DNA of 10,469 nt, from assembly GCA_014378955.1 (NCBI GenBank), contig JACMMQ010000032.1, forward strand, positions 1-10,469, read 5' to 3'. The position numbers were made by a program, and so were the translations under genes. The stretch is from Clostridia bacterium (lineage in GTDB: Bacteria; Bacillota; Clostridia; SK-Y3; JACMMQ01). Positions 1-6,062 of this stretch are shown here, in pieces (positions within the stretch are counted from its first letter, which is position 1; each line of letters begins with the position of its first letter). Below the pieces are notes generated by a model. That model was not told the origin of the DNA. It saw only the letters and a list, made by a program, of their open reading frames with translations, and searched no databases.

Positions 1-295
1 AAAAAGAAAGTAACAAAGAAAAATACTCTTTATACTAATCTTGATTAAAATCATAACCATCTGTCGGTCGGTGTTTCAAAACGCTTACTCGCGTTTTGCC
101 TCCCTCCGCTGGTTATGTTTTAATCTAAGATTAGTATTAAGTGTTTGGATTTCGTCGTCTGCGGACAACAACAAAGGGTTCCACCCCTTGACCCCGCAAT
201 TTTTTGAAAAAAATTGATTAAAACTTTAATTAAAAACCCCCATTAAAGTTTTTGTCCCCTTTTTTCAAAAAGGGGCGGGCGTGGGCAGCGCCCAC
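1..295 (+). repeat. Interspersed seven-hairpin repeat, copy 1 (5' end outside window, interrupted)
   Basis: This matches the repeats at 4099-4322 and 9843-10057 almost base for base, apart from a foreign insertion at 33-136. The window opens inside hairpin 1, at its second arm AAAAAGAAAGTAA. The remaining hairpins are seen in order: hairpin 2 (GTCGTC with GACAAC, one mismatch); hairpin 3 at 172-190 (AAAGGGT, loop TCC, ACCCCTT, one mismatch); hairpin 4 at 197-216 (CAATTTTTT with AAAAAATTG); hairpin 5 at 220-252 (AAAACTTTAAT with ATTAAAGTTTT); hairpin 6 at 256-275 (CCCCTTTTT with AAAAAGGGG); hairpin 7 at 281-295 (GTGGGC, loop AGC, GCCCAC). The copy ends 16 bases before the truA start codon. No protein is likely to be encoded. 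The function is unknown: it could be a non-autonomous mobile element, a structured leader RNA or a protein-binding repeat. Confidence 0.85.
33..136. mobile_element. MITE-like foldback element inserted in repeat copy 1
   Basis: This 104-bp segment is absent from the other two repeat copies. Its ends are inverted repeats: TACTAATCTTGATTAAAA at 33-50 and TTTTAATCTAAGATTAGTA at 118-136, differing by one bulged base. The pairing continues inward with CATAACC (52-58) and GGTTATG (111-117). The tip is a perfect 8-bp hairpin, CAAAACGC (77-84) with GCGTTTTG (91-98) and loop TTACTC. There is no coding capacity, so it would need a transposase supplied elsewhere. Comparison with uninterrupted copies (ACTCTTTGAGGGTTTGG) suggests insertion near a TA dinucleotide, as in IS630/Tc1-mariner-derived MITEs, but the exact target duplication is ambiguous. 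The element at 7748-7911 has related ends. Confidence 0.75.
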
Positions 296-311
296 CGAAA
301 GCAGGAAAATT

Positions 312-1073
312 ATGCGAAACATCGCACTCAAAATATCATATGACGGCACAAACTACCACGGCTGGCAACGGCAGGAAAACGGCATCACCGTCCAGCAGGT
401 GTTAGAGCAGACGCTTGGTGCAATATTGAAGCAACCTATCACGGTCAATGGCTGTAGCCGTACCGATGCAGGGGTGCATGCACAGGGGTTTTTGTGCAAT
501 TTTCATACCGATGCACGCATGCCGAGCGACCGATTGCCCTATGCGCTCAACAGCTTGTTACCGCACGATATTCGTGTGCATGAGGCACAGGATATGGCGG
601 AAGCCTTTCATGCACGCTTTGATGCAATTGGTAAAACCTATCGCTACCGCATTTTAAACCATGCTGTGGGCGATGTTTTTACACGTCATTTTACCATGCA
701 ATATGTCGCACCGTTGTCAGTGGAAAACATGCAAAAAGCCGCATCACACTTTGTCGGACAGCATGATTTCAAGGCATTTATGGCGGCAGGGAGCGTTGTA
801 AAGGACACCGTCCGCACTGTTTCGCAGGTAAGCGTTCAAAAGGCAGGGGACGAAATTATCATGGACATCACAGCGGATGGCTTTTTATACAACATGGTAC
901 GCATTATCGCAGGCACGCTCATTTATGTAGGCAATGGCAAGCTTGCGGTGCAAGACATGCCGCGCATTATCGCAGGTGGCAACCGTAGGCAGGCAGGCAT
1001 TACCGCACAACCGCAGGGATTGTGCTTACTTGAAGTTCACTATTTAGGAGGCGAAGCAAATGAAAAGCGGTAA
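312..1073 (+). CDS. truA: tRNA pseudouridine(38-40) synthase TruA
   Basis: TruA isomerises uridine to pseudouridine at positions 38, 39 and 40 in the anticodon stem-loop of tRNAs; it is a cytosolic enzyme. The 253-residue product has the expected family length. Visible motifs are the N-terminal ISYDGTNYHGWQRQ (8-21), the catalytic loop GCSRTDAGVHAQG (47-59) with nucleophile Asp52, the KTYRYRI segment (108-114) with the conserved Tyr110, and the C-terminal GFLYNMVRIIAGTL (190-203) and AGITAQPQGLCL (228-239). The ATG at 312 is chosen because AGGA lies at a normal distance (303-306) and homology starts there. An in-frame extension upstream would be encoded by the hairpin repeat. The 3' end overlaps the next gene by 14 bases, implying translational coupling. 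No promoter of its own is evident in the visible upstream repeat. Confidence 0.96.
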   Translation: MRNIALKISYDGTNYHGWQRQENGITVQQVLEQTLGAILKQPITVNGCSRTDAGVHAQGFLCNFHTDARMPSDRLPYALNSLLPHDIRVHEAQDMAEAFHARFDAIGKTYRYRILNHAVGDVFTRHFTMQYVAPLSVENMQKAASHFVGQHDFKAFMAAGSVVKDTVRTVSQVSVQKAGDEIIMDITADGFLYNMVRIIAGTLIYVGNGKLAVQDMPRIIAGGNRRQAGITAQPQGLCLLEVHYLGGEANEKR

Positions 1074-2235
1074 AATGTTTTGGACAATTTTATTATGCTT
1101 TCTTTTCATTTTAGTCAGCATGGGCTGGCTGATGATGGAAAACAACGCCTCCTTTGATCTCAAGGCTAAGCTCAAGCAATGGGTTGGGCGTACGCCCACA
1201 CAGGCGGTTAAAACAAATCCCCCAGAAATGAATAGTGCGAATATCGAAAGCCCTAACGGCATAAAAATAGACGGAACGGTACATACGACACTTTATCGTG
1301 ACAACTTCGTATTGCAAGCACAGGAAGGCATTCGCTGCATTAACCGCAATGGTGATGTGCTGTGGTCAAGCAATATGACGATGCAAAATCCTATCATTCA
1401 AGCCACTGCAAAATATTTACTGCTGTGCGACCGTGATAGCAAGGAAGCAAATGTGCAGGTGGACGGCAAGGTGCTGTACACCGTCAAAACAGAACAGCCC
1501 ATTACGCACGCTAAAATCAATGAAAATGGCATGCTGGCGGTGGTCACTGCTGAAAAAGGGTACAAGGGTAAGGTGTCTGTATTTGATAACAGCGGACAAC
1601 AAATTTATCAATGGTTTTCAGGAGACAATTACATCATTGATGTGGACGTTTCGAATGACAGCAAAGCGTTGGCTGTTTGCACGGCGGACGCCTCAAAAGG
1701 GGTGGTAGCGGCTGGCGTGTTGTTTTTTCATCTAGATCAGGATAAGCCGTATGTCACCGAGATGGTGGACGACACCCTGCCCGTGCAAATCAAATGCTAC
1801 CAGGATGGTGGCGTGGTTTTATTAGGGGATAATGGCGTGTATGGCTTTACGTTATATGACAAAAAGAGGTTCAAATATAGCTTTGAAGGGCGAGAGGTGC
1901 TGACGTTTGACATGCAATCGCAAGCGGTCATAACGGTAGCGTTGAAGGAAGGCATAGGCGCTTCGGGCGTTAGCTCGGCGGTTGAAATGATTGACCGTAA
2001 AGGCAGTAAAAAAGGACGTTTTGAGGTCAAGGGCGAGCTTAAGCAAATTGACGTGCAGGGCACAACCATTGCAGCAAATTGTCAGAGCGATATTTACTTA
2101 ATCAATGCACAAGGGAAGGAAGTTGCTAAAAAATATACATGGTCCAAGGACGTTCGCACCTTCGCATTGATGCCCAATCGGCGTGAGGTTATGCTGAGCG
2201 GAGCAGGACTGATTGAATTTGTTTCATTACGATAA
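1060..2235 (+). CDS. DUF5711-type membrane-anchored beta-propeller protein
   Basis: The 391-residue product starts with a short basic stretch and one hydrophobic helix (about 7-25, FWTILLCFLFILVSMGWLM), which should anchor it in the membrane with the rest outside. The remainder is a series of beta-rich repeats of the PQQ/WD40-like type, for example GIRCINRNGDVLWSS, KVSVFDNSGQQIYQW and DIYLINAQGKEV, each with the aromatic/Asx-Gly turns of propeller blades. This fits the DUF5711 family of Clostridia; the assignment is from recall of family character and the CvpA neighbour. No catalytic residues are apparent and the role is unknown, perhaps binding or scaffolding at the envelope. The ATG at 1060 follows AGGAGG (1046-1051) by 8 bases, favouring it over ATG 1075. 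It overlaps truA and lies 26 bases before the cvpA-like gene. Confidence 0.75.
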   Translation: MKSGKMFWTILLCFLFILVSMGWLMMENNASFDLKAKLKQWVGRTPTQAVKTNPPEMNSANIESPNGIKIDGTVHTTLYRDNFVLQAQEGIRCINRNGDVLWSSNMTMQNPIIQATAKYLLLCDRDSKEANVQVDGKVLYTVKTEQPITHAKINENGMLAVVTAEKGYKGKVSVFDNSGQQIYQWFSGDNYIIDVDVSNDSKALAVCTADASKGVVAAGVLFFHLDQDKPYVTEMVDDTLPVQIKCYQDGGVVLLGDNGVYGFTLYDKKRFKYSFEGREVLTFDMQSQAVITVALKEGIGASGVSSAVEMIDRKGSKKGRFEVKGELKQIDVQGTTIAANCQSDIYLINAQGKEVAKKYTWSKDVRTFALMPNRREVMLSGAGLIEFVSLR

Positions 2236-2261
2236 GAATTATTACGAGGAGGAAGAAAAGT

Positions 2262-2930
2262 ATGCAAACAGCATTTATTTGGGACATCATTGCAGTGGCT
2301 GTTTTAGCACTGTGCGTATTCGGCGGTATTCAAAAGGGGTTTGTGAAGCTCATTAGTCGCTTGCTTTCGTTTATTTTAGCGATTGTATTGACCCTTACCA
2401 TTCGACCTGTAATCGTGGATGTTTTAAAACAAAACGGCATGTATCAATGGATGGAAAAGTCCATTGCAGGCTGGTTTACAGGCAACCAAGGGGCAATCAT
2501 GGCAAGTGGGTTGATGCCTACACCCATGCCCATACAAAATAATTTACCCGCGTTTATGACCGACGTGATTGGGCAACAGGTCAAGGCAACCACCGATGCG
2601 GCTTTCGGGCAGATGGCAGGGTTTGCGGTGGACATCGTCCTATTTGCCGCACTGTTTTTTATCATCAAATACTTATTGCTTTTCGCAACAGCCATTTTAG
2701 ACAAGCTCGCATCACTGCCTTTAATCAATGGCGTAAACAAGCTAGCAGGCGGCGTGATGGGTGTCATCAATGGCTGTCTCATGCTGTACATGGCATGTGC
2801 CATTTTAATGTTTGTTTCAGGCACGCCACCCTTCCAAGCATGGGTGCAAACACTACACCAATCGTCTATCATGACAATGTTTTATGATAATAATTTACTT
2901 TTGCAGCTATTTATGACGAAAAAGGCGTAA
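2262..2930 (+). CDS. CvpA family integral membrane protein
   Basis: The 222-residue product shows the CvpA/colicin V production protein pattern. An N-terminal WDIIAVAVLALCVFGGIQKGFVKLISRLLSF contains the first helix (about 6-24), the conserved G-x-x-K-G-F turn and the second helix (about 30-50). A longer loop follows, then two more helices (about 118-145 and 162-186), the last beginning PLINGVNKLAGGVMGVINGCL. The C-terminus (FYDNNLLLQLF) is typical, so the gene looks complete. In Gram-positive bacteria the molecular role of CvpA homologues is poorly defined; in enterobacteria the gene is linked to colicin V export and envelope stress. The start follows GAGGAGG (2246-2252) by 9 bases. It is the last gene of the truA operon; no clear intrinsic terminator follows. 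Confidence 0.85.
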   Translation: MQTAFIWDIIAVAVLALCVFGGIQKGFVKLISRLLSFILAIVLTLTIRPVIVDVLKQNGMYQWMEKSIAGWFTGNQGAIMASGLMPTPMPIQNNLPAFMTDVIGQQVKATTDAAFGQMAGFAVDIVLFAALFFIIKYLLLFATAILDKLASLPLINGVNKLAGGVMGVINGCLMLYMACAILMFVSGTPPFQAWVQTLHQSSIMTMFYDNNLLLQLFMTKKA

Positions 2931-2941
2931 ACAATTTATAG

Positions 2942-3055
2942 CGCAAAGACGAAATTGAAAAGCAGGATTATAACCTTTCTGGTTCTGCTTATGTGGAGCA
3001 AGAGGACAAAAGAGAAGTGATTGATATTGCAGATATTGAGAGGACAAGCAAATGA
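2942..3055 (+). pseudogene. C-terminal remnant resembling HsdM (type I restriction-modification methyltransferase)
   Basis: A 37-codon open stretch without a start reads through to TGA at 3053-3055. It contains DEIEKQDYNLSGSAYV and then an acidic tail ending IERTSK. An EI-x-x-x-DYNLS segment near the end is characteristic of HsdM-type N6-adenine methyltransferases, where it links to the specificity subunit. The frame is closed by TAG at 2939, just upstream, and only 11 bases separate it from the cvpA-like stop, so almost the whole gene is missing. Its stop overlaps the next start codon (ATGA), a coupling that would make sense only if a full gene once preceded it. The family call rests on a short segment and is an inference. 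Confidence 0.5.
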
Positions 3056-3906
3056 GCGATAAATGCAAAAAAAATGCGATTCGGATTTTCGAAGAACAAA
3101 AGGTTCGTGCCGTTTGGGACGATGAAAAAGAAAAATGGTGGTTTTCGGTTATTGATATTATTATGGTATTAACCGAAAGCGAGAATCCACGCCACTATTG
3201 GACTGTGCTTAAAGGGCGGCTAAAGAACGAAGGAAATGAAACGGTCACAAATTGTGAGCGTTTGAAACTGCTTGCGATTGACGGAAAAATGCGACTTACA
3301 GACGTAGCCGATACGGAACAGATTTTGCGCCTTATACAGTCTATCCCGAGCAAAAAGGCAGAGCCTTTCAAACTGTGGCTTGCTATGGTGGGTAGTGAAC
3401 GCATGGACGAAATGATTGACCCGGAACTCTCGATTGAACGAGCCATTCAAAACTACCAAAGGTTAGGATACAGCGAAAACTGGATAAACCAGCGGATTAA
3501 GTCAATCGAAGTTCGCAAAGCGCTAACGGATGAATGGCATAAAAGTGGCGTTAGGCAAGGAGAAGAATACGCCACATTGACCGATTTGATGAGCAAAACA
3601 TGGAGCGGAATGAGCACTGGTGAATACAAGCGATTCAAGGGCTTGAAGAAAGAAAATTTGCGGGATAATATGACGAATACCGAACTGATTTTAAATATGC
3701 TTTCAGAGGTTGCAACAACCGATATATCAGTTGTGCGTCAGCCACAAGGGTTTCCAGAGAGTACGATAGTTGCAAGGGAAGGTGCTAAAGCCGCCAAAGC
3801 CGCTCGCATACAGCTTGAAAAAAGCATTGGGAAATCGGTGGTTAGCCCATTAAATGCAAAGAATTTGGGGCAATTGACCCTAAAGGACGGTGAAGGCAAT
3901 GCGTAG
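3052..3906 (+). CDS. Bro-N domain / DinD-like (phage antirepressor family) protein
   Basis: The 284-residue product has an N-terminal Bro-N domain (about 10-112) with IRIFEEQKVRAVWDDEKEKWWFSV, a variable middle, and GKMRLTDVADTEQILRLIQSIPS leading into KAEPFKLWLAMVGSERMDE. The C-terminal half resembles DinD: WINQRIKSIEVRKALTDEW, then FKGLKKENLRDNMTNTELILNML, and near the end AKAARIQLEKSIGKSVVS. Bro-N proteins bind DNA in phages and are also found between hsdM and hsdS genes in type I restriction loci, matching the upstream fragment. Its own function is not established; DinD in E. coli is SOS-induced and counters RecA filaments. GAGAGGA (3038-3044) lies 7 bases before the ATG. It appears full length with no frameshift, despite the decayed surroundings. 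No hsdS or hsdR is seen afterwards. Confidence 0.85.
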   Translation: MSDKCKKNAIRIFEEQKVRAVWDDEKEKWWFSVIDIIMVLTESENPRHYWTVLKGRLKNEGNETVTNCERLKLLAIDGKMRLTDVADTEQILRLIQSIPSKKAEPFKLWLAMVGSERMDEMIDPELSIERAIQNYQRLGYSENWINQRIKSIEVRKALTDEWHKSGVRQGEEYATLTDLMSKTWSGMSTGEYKRFKGLKKENLRDNMTNTELILNMLSEVATTDISVVRQPQGFPESTIVAREGAKAAKAARIQLEKSIGKSVVSPLNAKNLGQLTLKDGEGNA

Positions 3907-4016
3907 ACACTCGCCAAAAGCATTTCTTCATTTATTTTTATATCAGAGAAACTTTTTAAAAAAGTTGGGCATTTAATATTGCAATTTGCAAAAAGGTGTA
4001 AATCCCGAAAAACCTA

Positions 4017-4045
4017 TAGACAAATAGACGCAAATTTAGTAGAAT
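4017..4045 (+). promoter_or_regulatory. Candidate sigma-A promoter for the ilvD-ilvB transcript
   Basis: TAGACA (4017-4022) and TAGAAT (4040-4045) are separated by 17 bases, each one base off the TTGACA/TATAAT consensus. Transcription would start near 4052 and give a leader of about 330 bases that includes repeat copy 2 and the palindrome at 4338. The surrounding 3907-4098 is AT-rich and otherwise holds nothing recognisable; a weak AT hairpin sits at 3950-3966. Confidence 0.5.
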
Positions 4046-4098
4046 AGAAGAAATACAAATTTTTTCATATTATAAGAAATATCAACTTTTGATATAGG

Positions 4099-4322
4099 TA
4101 AAACCTTACTTTCTTTTTCTATCGCAAAAAGTAAGTAACAAAGAAAAATACTCTTTGAGGGTTTGGATGTTGTTGTCTGCGGACAACAACAAGGGACTCC
4201 GTCCCTTGACCCAGCAATTTTTTGAAAAAAATTGAGTAAAACTTTAATGTTCACATAATAAAACCCCAACTAAAGTTTTTGTCCCCTTTTTTCAAAAAGG
4301 GGCGGGCGTGGGCAGCGCCCAC
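4099..4322 (+). repeat. Interspersed seven-hairpin repeat, copy 2
   Basis: This complete 224-bp copy shows seven hairpins in a row. H1: TTACTTTCTTTTT (4106-4118) with AAAAAGTAAGTAA (4126-4138). H2: GTTGTTGTC (4169-4177) with GACAACAAC (4182-4190), loop TGCG. H3: CAAGGGAC with GTCCCTTG around TCC (4190-4208). H4: CAATTTTTT with AAAAAATTG (4215-4234). H5: AAAACTTTA (4238-4246) with TAAAGTTTT (4271-4279). H6: CCCCTTTTT with AAAAAGGGG (4283-4302). H7: GTGGGC with GCCCAC (4308-4322). H2 and H3 are perfect only in this copy. It lies between the candidate ilvD promoter and ilvD, so it would be transcribed in the leader. Boundaries are set by where identity with copy 3 begins and ends. Confidence 0.88.
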
Positions 4323-4337
4323 ATACAAAATAAATCT

Positions 4338-4362
4338 AGCCGAACAAATTTGTTCGGCTTTT
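4338..4362 (+). terminator. Perfect 22-bp palindrome with short T-run (terminator or attenuator) before ilvD
   Basis: AGCCGAACAAA and TTTGTTCGGCT form a perfect dyad at 4338-4359, or an 8-bp stem with a 6-base loop, followed by TTTTC. It resembles an intrinsic terminator with a weak T-tract. Only 22 bases separate it from the ilvD start, too few for another promoter, so ilvD transcripts must pass through it. It may be an attenuator, a leaky terminator of upstream transcription, or an operator dyad. No T-box sequence (AGGGTGGNACCGCG type) is present. Confidence 0.6.
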
Positions 4363-4370
4363 CAAACAAA

Positions 4371-4384
4371 GGGAGGTACACCTC
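4371..4384 (+). promoter_or_regulatory. ilvD ribosome binding site inside a small palindrome
   Basis: GGGAGG (4371-4376) lies 8 bases before the ATG at 4385 and fixes the ilvD start. GAGGT and ACCTC flank AC (4373-4384), so a GAGG/CCTC stem with a four-base loop could partly mask the site. The stem is short and may be chance. Confidence 0.55.
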
Positions 4385-6042
4385 ATGCTTAGTGATAGAG
4401 TGAAAAAAGGCATAGAAAAAGCACCGCACCGTTCATTGCTCAAGGCAATGGGCTTGACGGACGAAGAAATCAAGCGTCCATTTATTGGCGTGGTCAATGC
4501 GCAAAACGAAGTGATCCTGGGCATATCCATTTAGATACCATCGCACGCGCTGTGAAGGATGGCATACGCATGGCAGGCGGTACGCCGTTTGAATTTCCGG
4601 CGATTGGCGTGTGTGACGGCATTGCGATGGGACATGTGGGCATGCATTATTCCTTGGCGACACGAGAACTGATAGCGGACTCTATTGAAGCGGTGACCAT
4701 GGCGCATGCATTTGATGGATTGGTGCTTATCCCGAATTGCGATAAAATCGTACCAGCGATGATGATGGCAGCGGCACGCCTCAACATTCCGGCAATTGTT
4801 GTGAGTGGTGGACCGATGCTTTCAATCAATCGACAGGACAAATTTTTAGACTTGAACAGCGTTTTTGAAGCGGTTGGTTCCAATAAGGCAGGCAACATGG
4901 ATGAACGAGAGGTTTTGGAAATTGAAAATGCCGCTTGTCCAAGCTGTGGCTCTTGCTCTGGCATGTTCACGGCAAATTCCATGAACTGTCTAAGCGAGGT
5001 GCTGGGCTTGGCATTGCCTGGCAATGGCACCATTCCGGCGGTGTATGCGGAGCGTATCCGCCTAGCGAAGGAAACAGGGATACAAATTATGACGTTGGTG
5101 GAAAATGACATCAAGCCGTCGGATATTTTAACCGCAGATACCTTTCACAATGCGTTAACGGTGGACATGGCTTTGGGCTGTTCCACCAATTCGATGCTAC
5201 ATTTGCCAGCGATTGCATACGAAGCAGGGGTCAAAATCAATTTAACCATGGCGAATGACATTTCAGGTAAAACGCCAAACCTTTGTAAATTAGCACCAGC
5301 TGGACATCACCATGTACAGGATTTATACGTTGCGGGGGGTGTGCATGCGGTGATGCATGAGCTTAATAAAAAGAATTTACTGAAAACAGATATGATTACG
5401 GTCACAGGTAAAACGGTGGCGGAAAATATAGCCAACCATCCTGTCAAGGATTATAGCATCATCCGTTCTGTTGATTCGCCATACAGCCAAACAGGCGGTA
5501 TTGCAGTGTTGACAGGCAATTTAGCACCAGACGGCGCAGTGGTCAAGCGATCGGCAGTTTCGCCTGAAATGCTTGCACACAAAGGCCCTGCTCGTGTGTT
5601 CAATTCCGAGGAAGAGAGCATCGCCGCAATATTGGGCGGCAACATAAAAAAAGGCGATGTTATAGTCATTCGTTACGAAGGGCCAAAGGGCGGGCCAGGC
5701 ATGCGTGAAATGCTTTCGCCAACCTCAGCAATTTGTGGCATGGGCTTAGATAAGCATGTCGCACTCATTACAGATGGACGCTTTTCGGGCGCAACGAGAG
5801 GAGCTGCAATCGGGCACGTCTCTCCAGAAGCAATGAACGGGGGCATGATTGGATTAGTAGAGGAAGGCGACACCATTTCAATCGACATCAATGGCGGTCA
5901 ATTAACATTAGAGGTCGCAGCCGATATCTTAGCGGCAAGAAAAGCAAAGCTTCAATTGCCAAAGCCAAAAATTCAAAAGGGTTATTTAGCACGCTATGCA
6001 AAATTAGTTTGTTCCGCTGCCGAGGGTGCAGTGTTAAAATAA
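4385..6042 (+). pseudogene. ilvD: Dihydroxy-acid dehydratase IlvD, interrupted by a one-base frameshift
   Basis: IlvD dehydrates 2,3-dihydroxy-isovalerate and -methylvalerate to the 2-keto acids of valine/leucine and isoleucine synthesis, using an iron-sulfur cluster. From ATG 4385 the frame reads [19 protein letters not shown] and continues to VNAQNEV, then hits TAG at 4532. The adjacent frame from 4516 resumes exactly as expected: [22 protein letters not shown] and on to 6042. One base, probably a C in ATC-CCT, is missing near 4514-4517. Repaired, the protein would be about 552 residues, the normal length. The second part keeps [18 protein letters not shown], the cysteine-rich [18 protein letters not shown] and the family signature [19 protein letters not shown]. 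It has PGH where plant-type enzymes have PCN, as in the E. coli enzyme. The cause may be a true mutation or a sequencing error. ilvB starts 20 bases downstream. Confidence 0.92.
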
Positions 6043-6062
6043 TACCAAAGGAGGTAGAAACG

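Noticed and set aside
252..311. In-frame 20-codon upstream extension of truA.
   Set aside because: It is encoded by hairpins 6 and 7 of the repeat, has no ribosome binding site, and TruA homology begins at ATG 312, which has AGGA upstream.
3950..3966. AACTTTTT/AAAAAGTT hairpin as a terminator after the Bro-N gene.
   Set aside because: It is purely A/T with a one-base loop and no following T-run, so it is expected by chance in AT-rich DNA.
4338..4384. T-box riboswitch upstream of ilvD.
   Set aside because: The conserved AGGGTGGNACCGCG antiterminator sequence is absent; GGGAGGTACACCTC is only superficially similar.
4511..4534. Programmed -1 frameshifting in ilvD.
   Set aside because: There is no X-XXY-YYZ slippery heptamer at the junction, and ilvD is not known to use frameshifting; a deletion or sequencing error is simpler.
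4647..5114. Long open frames on the - strand inside ilvD, ilvB (6242-6928) and rho (8858-9517).
   Set aside because: They are shadows of strongly conserved + strand genes and show no recognisable protein family.
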